Source: Alphaproteobacteria bacterium
Lineage (GTDB): Bacteria; Pseudomonadota; Alphaproteobacteria; Micropepsales; Micropepsaceae
DNA: 34,299 bases
Direction of reading: 5' to 3'
Assembly (NCBI GenBank): GCA_028865545.1
Contig: JAGWJY010000035.1
Span: forward strand, 1 to 34,299
The position numbers were made by a program, and so were the translations under genes. Under the pieces are notes generated by a model. It had not been told where the DNA came from and did not search any database. It saw nothing but the letters and a program-made list of their open reading frames with translations. Positions 7,921 to 16,421 of the stretch are shown here, piece by piece (the stretch's first letter is position 1; each line of letters opens with the position of its first letter).

Positions 7921-9317
7921 ACGACGAGATCGCCGCAAGACTGAAAGCCGCCACCGGACCGAAGGGCTTCACAGAGGATCCAACCGAAATTGCACCGCAT
8001 CTGGAGGAATGGCGAAGCAAATACAAAGGCCGTGCCACACTGATGCTGAAGCCTGCGACGACGACAGAGGTTTCTGCCGTTCTTTCCATCTGCAACGAGA
8101 CCTCGACGCCCATTGTACCGCAAGCCGGCAACACTGGTCTGGTTGGAGGACAGATTCCATTCGATGGCGAAGTGCTGCTGAGTCTGTCACGCCTGAATCG
8201 TATCCGTTCCGTCAGCAGCGACGATGCCAGCATGATCTGCGAGGCAGGTGTCATCCTGGCCGCGGCACAACATGCCGCCGATGACAATGGCATGCTGTTG
8301 CCTTTGAGCCTGGCAGCCGAAGGCAGCTGCACCGTCGGAGGGACGGTTTCGACCAACGCAGGCGGCGTGAACGTGTTGCGCTATGGCATGGCCCGCGAGC
8401 AGGTTCTTGGCCTTGAGGTCGTTCTGGCGGACGGCCGTGTCCTGGATTTGCTTCGCACGCTGCGCAAGGACAACACCGGGTACGACCTTAAACAGCTGTT
8501 CATCGGCGCGGAAGGGACGCTTGGAGTCGTTACGGCCGTTGCCTTGAAGCTGTCTCCAAAGCCGGCAATGCGTTGCACGGCTTTTCTGGCGGTGCCTGAT
8601 GTGAAGGCCGCCTTGACCCTCCTGACGCGTGTGCAAGGCGCGACCGGCAACCTTGTCAACGCGTTTGAGATCGTCCCCCGCAACGGGCTGGAGTTCGTCC
8701 TCGAGCATATCCCCGGAACAGCCGACCCGCTTCAAGCGCCCTCGCCTTGGTACGTCCTGTGCGAGGCTTCCGGCGCCGCCGGACTGAGTGCAGCATTCGA
8801 AGGTGCACTCGCAACCGCCCTCTCAGATGGACTTGCAAGCGATGCCGCTATCGCCTCCAACGAAACCCAGCGTGCAGCCCTATGGAAGCTGCGCGAAAGC
8901 ATGTCCGAAGCTCAGAAGAAAGAAGGGCCTTCCCTTAAACACGACGTTTCCGTACCAGTGTCCGACGTCGCACATTTCATCGCTAAGGGGATTGACGCCG
9001 TGACGGCAGCTCTGCCTGGCGCACGCCCTGTTCCGTTCGGCCATCTAGGGGATGGCAATATTCATTTCAACATCCAATCGGCGAAGAACGCCGACATGGC
9101 GTCGTTCCTTGCTCGCTGGGACGAGATTGCCCGTATCGTTCATGACGTTGTGCGCGATTTCGGCGGCTCTTTTAGCGCGGAGCATGGCATCGGGGTGATG
9201 AAGCGCGCCGACCTCGCCCGATATAAAAGCCCGGTGGAACTGGATCTTATGCGGGTGCTTAAGCGCACGTTTGACCCTAAGAACATCCTCAATCCTGGAA
9301 AGTTGGTGCCGGAATAA
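7917..9317 (+). CDS. FAD-linked 2-hydroxyacid dehydrogenase (D-2-hydroxyglutarate / D-lactate / GlcD type)
   Basis: This 466-residue flavoenzyme has an N-terminal FAD-binding PCMH domain (about residues 35-215, with [11 protein letters not shown] and [10 protein letters not shown]). A C-terminal FAD-oxidase domain ends in the metal and substrate motifs [10 protein letters not shown] and F-S-A-E-H-G-I-G. These motifs are shared by D-2-hydroxyglutarate dehydrogenase, D-lactate dehydrogenase and GlcD. The overall pattern is closest to the D-2-hydroxyglutarate branch, but I cannot settle the substrate. It overlaps tsaC by 4 bp and the following SDR by 1 bp (TAATG), so the three form one coupled set, although their reactions do not form an obvious pathway. 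Confidence 0.9.
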   Translation: MNDEIAARLKAATGPKGFTEDPTEIAPHLEEWRSKYKGRATLMLKPATTTEVSAVLSICNETSTPIVPQAGNTGLVGGQIPFDGEVLLSLSRLNRIRSVSSDDASMICEAGVILAAAQHAADDNGMLLPLSLAAEGSCTVGGTVSTNAGGVNVLRYGMAREQVLGLEVVLADGRVLDLLRTLRKDNTGYDLKQLFIGAEGTLGVVTAVALKLSPKPAMRCTAFLAVPDVKAALTLLTRVQGATGNLVNAFEIVPRNGLEFVLEHIPGTADPLQAPSPWYVLCEASGAAGLSAAFEGALATALSDGLASDAAIASNETQRAALWKLRESMSEAQKKEGPSLKHDVSVPVSDVAHFIAKGIDAVTAALPGARPVPFGHLGDGNIHFNIQSAKNADMASFLARWDEIARIVHDVVRDFGGSFSAEHGIGVMKRADLARYKSPVELDLMRVLKRTFDPKNILNPGKLVPE

Positions 9318-10063
9318 TGGACAGAGTCGCAATCATCACCGGTGCCGGAAGCGGTATTGGACATGCGGTGGCGCTCGCGTTAGTGCGCACCGGGTTTGCC
9401 GTCGCGCTGGCCGGACGGCACAAGGAATCACTCGAGCAAACGGCTTGCGAAGCCGCCGAGCCGTCCCGAGCAATCGTCGTCCCAACAGATGTAAGCAACG
9501 AAGGCTCTGTTGCGGCCTTGTTCAACACCACCGTCGAGCGGTTCGGCCGCCTCGATTTGTTGTTCAACAACGCCGGCACGGGGGCGCCACGTGTTCCTGT
9601 CGACGAACTAAGCGTGGCCCAGTGGAACGCCGTGATCGCCGTAAATCTGACCGGCGCGTTCCTATGTGCTCGAGCGGCCTTCAGTCAAATGAAACGGCAA
9701 AACCCAAGGGGCGGTCGCATCATCAACAACGGTTCGATTTCGGCGTATACGCCGCGTCCGCTGTCGGCACCCTACACCGCCACGAAGCATGCGATTACCG
9801 GGTTGACAAAGTCCCTCTCGCTCGACGGGCGCGCCTACGATATCGCCTGCGGGCAGATAGACATAGGCAACGCAGCGACGGCCATGGCCAGCGCAATGAC
9901 CGGTGGCGTACCGCAAGCCAATGGAACGATCGCCGTCGAGCCCACAATCGACGTGCGTCATGTCGCGGATGCCATACTTTATATGGCGAACCTGCCGCTC
10001 GATGCGAACGTCCTGAGCCTGACCGTCATGGCAAATGGTATGCCATTCGTCGGCCGCGGTTAG
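9317..10063 (+). CDS. Short-chain dehydrogenase/reductase
   Basis: This is a 248-residue classical [11 protein letters not shown] (residues 8-15) for the dinucleotide, N-N-A-G (84-87), catalytic S140 in N-N-G-S-I-S, and Y153-T-A-T-K157. The R in A-G-R-H-K after the second beta strand hints at NADP(H) preference. The C-terminal part ([16 protein letters not shown]) is normal. Its ATG overlaps the preceding TAA by one base. It ends 5 bp from the convergent glucan synthase gene. No specific substrate can be named. Confidence 0.9.
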   Translation: MDRVAIITGAGSGIGHAVALALVRTGFAVALAGRHKESLEQTACEAAEPSRAIVVPTDVSNEGSVAALFNTTVERFGRLDLLFNNAGTGAPRVPVDELSVAQWNAVIAVNLTGAFLCARAAFSQMKRQNPRGGRIINNGSISAYTPRPLSAPYTATKHAITGLTKSLSLDGRAYDIACGQIDIGNAATAMASAMTGGVPQANGTIAVEPTIDVRHVADAILYMANLPLDANVLSLTVMANGMPFVGRG

Positions 10064-10068
10064 ACTTT

Positions 10069-12717
10069 CTAGGCGGCTTTTGCCAGCGTTGTGGAAGCGG
10101 CCGTGGCCGGCAGGGTCGGCGCATGGCGGTCCTTGGCGTTCGAGCGCGCGCTAACGACCGCCGTAATGATCGTTGCGGCGTAAGGCAGGCACTGGACGCC
10201 TAGCATGACGATCCAAAGCAACGCCGCCGGATCATCGAGCCTTCCCGTCGTGAGCACGGAAACGATTGCGAGCAGGCACAACACGAACAAGGTCGTCTCC
10301 TGCCAGACGCCGCGCAACGCCTGGCTCAACAGGGCCTGGTCTGCACATTTCGGTGTACGCAGAAATGGTTTGCCGCGGGTGAAGAGCCCGGCCCATACCG
10401 CCTTGCCGACAGTGTGCGTCAGCGACAGACCCGCAACCGATGCCATCACGGCGCCCTTAACGCCGGATCGCACCTTTGAAGGGTACAGCAACAGCGTCTT
10501 CAATGTCTTTGCCAAGAACAGCGCCAGCGCCGCCGCAGACAGAGCCGGCATGGGCACGTAGACGTAACGCGGCGCGGCCCACATCATGAGTGTCCAAACC
10601 AGCGCCATTAGAGTGACGACCATGCCAAGGCCATCCGAAATCCACGGCAGCCAACCGCTTAAAAATTGGTAGCGCTGGGCCCATGAGAGCCGCGCCCGAC
10701 CGAGGAAAATGGGCCCAGCGTGGCGCTTTAGAATTTGCATGGCGCCGTATACCCAACGATAGCGCTGGCTCTGGAAGGCCTTTAGCGTATCCGGGATCAA
10801 TCCCCGCCCCATGCTGAGCGGGATATAGGCCGCGCCATAACCTGCCTCGAACAGTTTGAGGCCAAGCTCGGTGTCCTCGGTGATGCACCAAGTGCTCCAA
10901 CCGCCGACTTCTTCCAACGCATCCTTGCGCACGATCGTCATGGTGCCGTGCTGGATGATGGCGTTGTGTTCGTTTCGCTCAACCATGCCGATCTGAAAGA
11001 AACCACGGTATTCTTCGTAGGCCATCGCCTTGAAGATACTGGTCTCAGCGTCGCTGTAATCCTGCGGCCCTTGCACCAGCGCAATGTCCGGTGCAGCGAA
11101 CAGAGGCAGCGCCAAGCGCAGCCAGTTGGGTTCCACACGATAGTCGCTGTCGATGACAGCGATGTATTTCACGTCGCTCCCGGTCAACTGCAGAGCTTCA
11201 TTCAATGCACCGGCCTTGAAGCCCTGTACATCGCCGAAGTGGTAGAAGCGGAAGCGCGGTCCAAGCGTCGCGCAATGAGATTCCACCGGCCGCCAGACTT
11301 CCGGATCTGTTGTGTTGTTGTCGAGTACGATGACTTCAAAATTGTCATAGTCTAACAACGCCAGTGCGTCGAGCGTCTCTATGACCATCGCCGGTGGCTC
11401 ATTGTAACACGGCACATGTACCGAGACACGCGGACTGGCCTCGGGAATGGCCGCACGCACGGCCCGTCGCTCGACCCGCCACAGGCTGGACGCCAACTCG
11501 ACGCCTTCGGTTAAAATCACGGCGGAGGCCAAGAACACCAGAGGCGACATCGCCAGAATCATCGCGATATCGGCAGGATCGATATAGTCGAGTGTCGTCG
11601 CATCGATCACGAGGAGCAAACCAGTCGTCACCAGCGCCACCAATCCGCCCATGACGATGTAACCTGTCTGGCGAACTCGCGGCATGTGCCCAAGGATCAG
11701 CAGGCCAAGCAGCAGCGTGAAAATCGCCGCGAGTAGCGTGTAGCTCCGCCATTCCGGGAAGGAGCGCAACAGGCCCATGAATGGAAACTTGGGCATTCCG
11801 CTCGCGTCAAACAGCCCCCAGTAAGCGCCGACCATCCCTTCATTGCCGGCTTTCCAAGGCTGGTCATAGGCTTCAATCAGGTAATAGTCGTATCCCTTGT
11901 TCAACGCGAGCTGAACGAAATTGCGGATGAAATAGGCCTCATTGGCCAGCGACGCTTCGGCTGCGCCTTTGGTGCGGCCCTCCGACGGCCAGCCCGCTTC
12001 GCCGATCACAATCGGCTTGTCGGGGAATTCCTCCTGCACCAGGTCGTAATGTCGTTCAACGAAGCCCATTGCGTCACGTACGCTCGTGGACTCCCAATAG
12101 GGCAAAAGGTGCACAAAGACGACGTCGACATATTTTCCCAGTTCAGGATGCAGCAGCCATGTCGACCAGGTTTCAGCGGTCGTCACCTTGATGCGTGCCG
12201 GCAAAGCGTCACGGACCCGTTCGATGTAGGCATTAAGCTGGTCGGCAGTAACATCGCCGCGCATGATCGATTCATTGCCGACGATCACGCGGTCGATGAC
12301 GCGCCGGTTGGCTAGAACGACCCTGAGCGCTGTGTTGATCTCGCGTTCATTCTTCTCCAGGTCCGCACTAATCCAGATGCCTAGCGAAACGGTCAGCCCA
12401 TATTGCCGTGCAATCTCTGGGACTTTGTCGAGGCCGTCCGAGACCGTGTAGGTCCGGATATGACCCGTGATCCTGGACAATTGCGCCATATCCGCATTGA
12501 TCCGCTCCGGCGACACATGCTTGGATTCGGCGAAGGTGAAACAATGGCTGGGATTGTAGGTGACGCCGCGCACGAGCCCGTCCCAATCGGGAGCGACAAC
12601 CGTGTAATCACGACTGGCCCAGAACAAGGCGCTGGCGCCGACGACAAGCAGCAGTGCAACGGCAATGCGCAGCGTGCCGCCGTATGAGCGCAACCAACGA
12701 CGAAACGTCTTAAGCAC
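10069..12717 (-). CDS. GH17-GT2 membrane glucan synthase (NdvB-like, beta-glucan)
   Basis: This is an 882-residue two-domain membrane enzyme. After an N-terminal transmembrane segment (about residues 15-34), a glycoside hydrolase family 17 domain spans about 48-315, with its probable acid/base Glu at E149 (V-G-N-E-S) and nucleophile at E240 (V-I-G-E-A-G-W-P). Two or three membrane segments (about 325-400) lead to a GT2 processive glycosyltransferase: D-N-N-T (467-470), D-S-D (523-525), T-E-D (613-615) and Q-R-Y-R-W (651-655). Several more membrane helices and a basic tail follow. The length and layout match NdvB of Pseudomonas aeruginosa and bradyrhizobial NdvB/NdvC, which make beta-1,3 (and 1,6) periplasmic or cyclic glucans. 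The product here is inferred. It lies 23 bp after the FKBP gene, probably on the same transcript. Confidence 0.9.
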   Translation of the reverse strand: MLKTFRRWLRSYGGTLRIAVALLLVVGASALFWASRDYTVVAPDWDGLVRGVTYNPSHCFTFAESKHVSPERINADMAQLSRITGHIRTYTVSDGLDKVPEIARQYGLTVSLGIWISADLEKNEREINTALRVVLANRRVIDRVIVGNESIMRGDVTADQLNAYIERVRDALPARIKVTTAETWSTWLLHPELGKYVDVVFVHLLPYWESTSVRDAMGFVERHYDLVQEEFPDKPIVIGEAGWPSEGRTKGAAEASLANEAYFIRNFVQLALNKGYDYYLIEAYDQPWKAGNEGMVGAYWGLFDASGMPKFPFMGLLRSFPEWRSYTLLAAIFTLLLGLLILGHMPRVRQTGYIVMGGLVALVTTGLLLVIDATTLDYIDPADIAMILAMSPLVFLASAVILTEGVELASSLWRVERRAVRAAIPEASPRVSVHVPCYNEPPAMVIETLDALALLDYDNFEVIVLDNNTTDPEVWRPVESHCATLGPRFRFYHFGDVQGFKAGALNEALQLTGSDVKYIAVIDSDYRVEPNWLRLALPLFAAPDIALVQGPQDYSDAETSIFKAMAYEEYRGFFQIGMVERNEHNAIIQHGTMTIVRKDALEEVGGWSTWCITEDTELGLKLFEAGYGAAYIPLSMGRGLIPDTLKAFQSQRYRWVYGAMQILKRHAGPIFLGRARLSWAQRYQFLSGWLPWISDGLGMVVTLMALVWTLMMWAAPRYVYVPMPALSAAALALFLAKTLKTLLLYPSKVRSGVKGAVMASVAGLSLTHTVGKAVWAGLFTRGKPFLRTPKCADQALLSQALRGVWQETTLFVLCLLAIVSVLTTGRLDDPAALLWIVMLGVQCLPYAATIITAVVSARSNAKDRHAPTLPATAASTTLAKAA

Positions 12718-12740
12718 GATATACGCCGCTCCACCGCCGG

Positions 12741-13301
12741 CTACTGGTCGCTGTCGTCAGGTCCCATATCGACATCTTGGCCTTTGTCGTTCGGGTCGTT
12801 CGGATCGTGCGGCTTTATCTTGGGCGGTACGACCTTGACCAGTTCCAAGTCGAAGACAAGCGTCTGATTGGGCGGAATGGAGCCGTCCGGCGAGCCGCGA
12901 TCGCCATAGGCCAATGACGCCGGGATCACCAACTGCCAGCGGTCGCCGACGCGCATCAAGCAAAGGGCCTCGGACCATCCGCTGATCAATTGATTGACTT
13001 TGAAGCGAACAGGCATCCCGGGCTCGGTGCCATCAAAAACTTTGCCGTTGATGAGTGTGCCTGTGTAGTAGACGGTCACATAGTCCTGTGGCCTGGGTTG
13101 TTTGCCGAAGCCGTTGCGCAAAATGCGGTACTGCAAGCCGTCCGGCTTGGTGACCACTCCGGGTTTGTTGGCATTCGCCGCAAGAAAGGCCGCGTTGGCG
13201 GCCTGGCTCAGCGAGCTATCGGCCGCTGTGGCCGATCCAGACGCCATCAATACAAGCGCCGCCAAAATGATTCCGAGACGCATCATTCCCTGTGCTCCCA
13301 T
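12741..13301 (-). CDS. Exported FKBP-type peptidyl-prolyl isomerase
   Basis: The protein is 186 residues with a signal peptide (cleavage near A-T-A-A). An FKBP domain covers about 55-160, with Y-Y-T-G-T-L-I-N-G-K-V-F-D, V-I-P-A-S-L-A-Y-G-D-R-G and L-V-F-D-L-E-L-V. It lacks the long N-terminal dimerisation domain of FkpA/Mip but keeps a short helix. The acidic, proline-rich tail (D-P-N-D-P-N-D-K-G, then D-M-G-P-D-D-S-D) is unusual and may bind cations. Internal ATGs at 13286 and 13283 fit a GGGAG site and a tidier signal peptide, so the true start may be 15 bp shorter. It probably helps fold periplasmic proteins in the same operon as the glucan synthase. Confidence 0.9.
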   Translation of the reverse strand: MGAQGMMRLGIILAALVLMASGSATAADSSLSQAANAAFLAANANKPGVVTKPDGLQYRILRNGFGKQPRPQDYVTVYYTGTLINGKVFDGTEPGMPVRFKVNQLISGWSEALCLMRVGDRWQLVIPASLAYGDRGSPDGSIPPNQTLVFDLELVKVVPPKIKPHDPNDPNDKGQDVDMGPDDSDQ

Positions 13302-13368
13302 TCGATCCCCATGCGAGTTTTGGACAATAGCTCATACCGCGCGCAAGCGCCGATAAAAACAAACTTAA

Positions 13369-13382
13369 TCCCACTTTTGGGA
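13369..13382. terminator. Small hairpin with T-rich tracts, possible terminator
   Basis: TCCCA (13369-13373) pairs with TGGGA (13378-13382) around CTTT. It sits a few bases after the stop of the 131-residue protein gene on the minus strand, where ATTAAGTTTGTTTTT follows. The plus strand also gives ATTTTT. The 5 bp stem is weak, so it may only attenuate reading into the FKBP gene. Confidence 0.4.
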
Positions 13383-13387
13383 ATTTT

Positions 13388-13783
13388 TCACCGACCTTTG
13401 AACAGCCGGCCCAGCCATGTTTGCCTCCGGGCGGGTTTGCCGATGGCAAGCCCGATCGGTCCGCCCCCTGCCCCCGGCGCCGGTTTGGCTGGGTTTGGCG
13501 CCGAGAAATCGTGACTTTTGACCGACCCAAGCGGCGGTGTAGCAAAATTCGCGAAGGGGGTAGGCTCTGTTAAAGGTCCAAAGCAGACTGGCCCGATGCA
13601 CTGGGTCATGTACTTCTTGGCCCAAGCCTCATCCGGGCTGAGTACGTAGGCCTCCGTAATCGGCGGCTTGGGGCCAGCCTTGGTGCGCGAAAGTTGGCTG
13701 TCTTTGACGATGCGCGCCAAGCGGTCGAACCGCTCGGCACCTTCCGCCAGCGCACCCTCGCCCGATTTTCGTGTTTCGGCCAT
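13388..13783 (-). CDS. Uncharacterised 131-residue protein, coupled to the proteasome-like gene
   Basis: I do not recognise this family. The product has a charged, probably helical N-terminal half (about 1-45: G-A-E-R-F-D-R-L-A-R-I-V-K-D). A central part has two cysteines (C-I-G-P-V-C, about residues 76-81), followed by a Pro/Gly/Ala-rich stretch and a very basic end (R-R-Q-T-W-L-G-R-L-F-K-G-R). No signal peptide or membrane segment is seen. The ATG at 13783 has a strong GGAGG site five bases upstream, inside the end of the preceding gene, whose stop lies one base before it. The tight spacing suggests the two proteins work together, perhaps as adaptor, inhibitor or substrate. That is inference only. 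Confidence 0.75.
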   Translation of the reverse strand: MAETRKSGEGALAEGAERFDRLARIVKDSQLSRTKAGPKPPITEAYVLSPDEAWAKKYMTQCIGPVCFGPLTEPTPFANFATPPLGSVKSHDFSAPNPAKPAPGAGGGPIGLAIGKPARRQTWLGRLFKGR

Positions 13784-13784
13784 G

Positions 13785-15038
13785 TCAGCCTCCACTCTGC
13801 TTGGTCCACCACTGGAACCCGGCCTCACGGCTGATGACGGCGACGTCGATGGCGCCGCCGACGGTTTGCCGTTGCGCCATTATACGCTTTTTGAAAACAT
13901 TGAGAGCGACAAGTTCTCGAGCGGTTTCCGCCAATTCTGGCCGAGCGGCAATCTCCAACACGCGCAATACTGGGTTGATATAGGTCTGCTGCTGGTAGTC
14001 ACCGATCATATTGCGGAATGCATTGAAGTACTGTGGCAGAACCTGATCGCGGAATTGTCCCCTGACGCTTTCACGTTTTGTCGCATCGACGCCGGTGAAG
14101 CTGCCTACGATGTGGTCAACGAGACCGTACATCATCATCTGTGCCGCGCTATAGAACCGCCGCTCCAAATTGAAATCGATCCCCCGGATGAAGGCGTTCG
14201 TTACTTCACTATCAGCGAAGACACGAATTTTCGAACGTACCTCGCTGTCGATGGCATCGACGCTTGCCTCTGCGCGTTTGACGATGCCGCCCACTATCGC
14301 CGATATGAAGTACGTGACGACCACCGGGTAACGTTCTTCCGTACCAAACCCCGCGAATACAAGTCCGGTCACATCCTCCAGAAAGAGATCTTTGACCACG
14401 CAAAAGATCGCAATGTCCCGTAAATGCTGCAATGCCACCTTGTCGAGGTTGAACGGCGAAAAGCCATAAGAGATTAGCTCATTAATGACCTCGGCATAGT
14501 TGCGCGCCACGGCGGCACCGAAGCCCGGTGGAAAACAGGAGAGATCTCGCCGCTGGCTGCCGTCCTCACGAATTTGATATGTCTTCCAAACGTGCTCGAT
14601 CGCTTCTTCTAAAATGGTCGTGTCCGACACATCGCTGCGCTGATTTCCACCACTTTCGCGAAGATATTGTGCGAGATGGAAGACGTAGCGAAACACCGAC
14701 GCCAACAGCCGCTTGTAGTCGTCCTTCTGACGCTCGCGCGGGAAGAATTCCTCAAGATTGTCGAGCATGCCACCAAACTTCGCAGCGTAATCGCGGACGT
14801 GTGGCAGCGCTCCTGACTTCCCCTTCTTCTGAAAATGTTCGATTAAATGTTCCCAGGGGTGGCCCATCATGTCGGCGACGCCGAAGAACATCACGCCGAT
14901 CGGCGCGCCATCCACCAGGTTGTAGAGCTTGCGCTGATCGTTGCGAACGACAACCGTGCCGCCGTCGATTAGCGTCACGGCAGAATCCGCCGCGAGCGCC
15001 ACGGCGCGCTGGTTCATCACGGCGATTTCCGATGTCAT
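13785..15038 (-). CDS. Predicted large Ntn-hydrolase with proteasome/HslV-like N-terminus
   Basis: This is a 417-residue cytosolic protein of a family I cannot name. The sequence starts M-T-S-E-I-A-V-M, and Met before Thr is a good methionine aminopeptidase site, so the mature protein would begin with Thr1. Counting from it, D17 falls in A-A-D-S-A-V-T, exactly where proteasome beta subunits and HslV have their Asp17/Glu17. R-K-L-Y-N (K36) matches the Lys33 region (K-L-F or R-L-Y), followed by I-G-V-M-F-F-G-V-A-D-M-M as in the A-G-x-x-G-x-A-D loop. A later strand (L-V-F-A-G-F-G-T-E-E, about residues 226-235) could correspond to the G-S-G strand. Between these lies a helical insertion of about 140 residues, making it over twice the size of HslV (about 175). 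Activity is not shown. The weak AGG before the ATG is the only ribosome site seen. Confidence 0.8.
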   Translation of the reverse strand: MTSEIAVMNQRAVALAADSAVTLIDGGTVVVRNDQRKLYNLVDGAPIGVMFFGVADMMGHPWEHLIEHFQKKGKSGALPHVRDYAAKFGGMLDNLEEFFPRERQKDDYKRLLASVFRYVFHLAQYLRESGGNQRSDVSDTTILEEAIEHVWKTYQIREDGSQRRDLSCFPPGFGAAVARNYAEVINELISYGFSPFNLDKVALQHLRDIAIFCVVKDLFLEDVTGLVFAGFGTEERYPVVVTYFISAIVGGIVKRAEASVDAIDSEVRSKIRVFADSEVTNAFIRGIDFNLERRFYSAAQMMMYGLVDHIVGSFTGVDATKRESVRGQFRDQVLPQYFNAFRNMIGDYQQQTYINPVLRVLEIAARPELAETARELVALNVFKKRIMAQRQTVGGAIDVAVISREAGFQWWTKQSGG

Positions 15039-15247
15039 GCCTCGCGCCTACCCCGTCCCCAACTTCGCGCTTTATCGTTCCGCAAGATGCGTCTCCATCT
15101 TTACGGGTCCGATACCCCTAAAATGATGTCATACCCTGCCGGGAATTGGGAGCGACGGCCGCCCTTTTGGTTACGAGGCGGAGCTGGTTACTACACGTTG
15201 TGCGTGCCAAAGACTTAACACACGCTGTGGTGGTTTCAGCACTTTGG

Positions 15248-15919
15248 TTATCGCGACAGGACGTGCACGATGAGATGGGCGAGAACAGTTACACCGAAAA
15301 TGGCAACCACCGCCCCCGACACTTCGTTAATGAGGCGGACGATACGGTCGTCGATGCGGGCATGTAAAAGACCGACGACGGTTGTGAGTGTCAGCCACCA
15401 CAGCGCCGACCCGGCAACCACTCCCGTCACGACTAACGCCGCGGCGAAAAAGCTCGGGTTGTCGCCGGCAAGGCCACCAAGGCTTGCGAACAGCGCGGTA
15501 AAGCCAAACAGCGTCGTCGGATTGGTAATGGCCAGCACGAAGGTCGATGCCATGGCGCGCACCAAAGAATGCTTGTCGTTTCCCACGCCGCCGTTCTCGG
15601 CCATCGCAAGCCTTTCGTCAAAGCTCGGCGGCGGTGGCGTGTAGAACGTCCGGATGCCAAAAAACAGCAGCAGCAGGCCACCAACAAGCTGCAGGACACT
15701 GGAAAAGCCAACAATCAATTGTATCAGCGCGGTGAAGCCGAACCCGGTGATACATGCAAACAGGCCATCTCCAGCCGCAGCGCCAAGACCGGACAGAAAG
15801 CCAATCCAAGAACCGCACTGCAAGGTGCGGCGTATACAGATCAGATTCACCGGACCGATCGGCACTGCGGCGATGAGGCCGATCGCAACGCCTGAAAGGA
15901 TGAGGAGGATATAATTCAT
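15248..15919 (-). CDS. LysE/RhtB-family amino acid or metabolite exporter
   Basis: The 223-residue membrane protein has about six hydrophobic segments. The N-terminal signature is G-L-I-A-A-V-P-I-G-P-V-N-L-I-C-I-R-R-T-L, with the P-x-G-P motif typical of LysE/RhtB exporters. The central loop (P-P-P-P-S-F-D-E-R-L-A) is cytoplasmic, and F-V-L-A-I-T-N-P-T-T-L-F-G-F is the second-half repeat motif. I prefer the ATG at 15919 because it puts the first membrane segment at the very N-terminus; an ATG at 15976 would add 19 basic residues. The substrate cannot be told from sequence. It is not close enough to the Usg gene (divergent) or the Ntn-hydrolase gene (209 bp away, same strand) to infer a shared job. 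Confidence 0.87.
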   Translation of the reverse strand: MNYILLILSGVAIGLIAAVPIGPVNLICIRRTLQCGSWIGFLSGLGAAAGDGLFACITGFGFTALIQLIVGFSSVLQLVGGLLLLFFGIRTFYTPPPPSFDERLAMAENGGVGNDKHSLVRAMASTFVLAITNPTTLFGFTALFASLGGLAGDNPSFFAAALVVTGVVAGSALWWLTLTTVVGLLHARIDDRIVRLINEVSGAVVAIFGVTVLAHLIVHVLSR

Positions 15920-16157
15920 TCCGGCGCGGTCTCGACGTCGGTGGGCCAAGCCCCGAAGCGGATATTCATATGGCACTTCCCGTTTGTGAGTGCTGCTTAG
16001 AACTTAGGCGGGCGCTAAAGCAACCGAATCCGCATCATCTTGCAAGTCAATACTCGACACGCAACCCCACTAAGGGGCAAGCTTCTTATCGAGGAACGCC
16101 GCGTCAGGACGGAAACATTCGAAAATCGAGGAAAAGCTATCGACTTTGCGAGGTGTC

Positions 16158-16421
16158 ATGCGACATTTTGAATTGTCCCTCCGCGGCTATCGACTGACCA
16201 CGGCCGAAATCCTCTACCACATGCCGGATCATCCGGCGGTGCTGCAGAGCTTTATCTGGCAGGACCTCGATCTTGCACCCAAATTTCCCATCCTCAACAA
16301 GTTCCTCCACTTCTGGGAAACACGCATCGAAGGACGACTGCATTCCGTTCGCGTGGCGGCACGCGGTCTGATCTCGGATGCCGAACTGAAAATGGCCGGT
16401 GGAGAGTTCACGCTCAACTAG
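16158..16421 (+). CDS. usg: Usg family protein
   Basis: This is an 87-residue alphaproteobacterial protein of unknown biochemical role. The family is known from a small gene near trp genes. The whole chain fits: R-H-F-E-L-S-L-R-G-Y-R-L-T-T-A-E-I-L-Y-H-M-P-D-H-P at the start, W-Q-D-L-D-L-A-P-x-F-P at the centre and F-W-E-T-x-I-E-G at the C-terminal half. I chose the ATG at 16158, with GAGGT just upstream, over a TTG four codons earlier. Here it is not next to trp genes. It converges on the dihydroorotase gene, overlapping it by 8 bp. Confidence 0.9.
   Translation: MRHFELSLRGYRLTTAEILYHMPDHPAVLQSFIWQDLDLAPKFPILNKFLHFWETRIEGRLHSVRVAARGLISDAELKMAGGEFTLN

Noticed and set aside
13668..14423. 251-codon plus-strand open frame opposite the Ntn-hydrolase gene
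   Set aside because: The minus-strand reading has a proper ribosome site, a coupled partner and active-site motifs; the plus-strand reading has none.
16146..16157. TTG start four codons upstream of usg
   Set aside because: The ATG at 16158 has a GAGGT site and begins the conserved family sequence.
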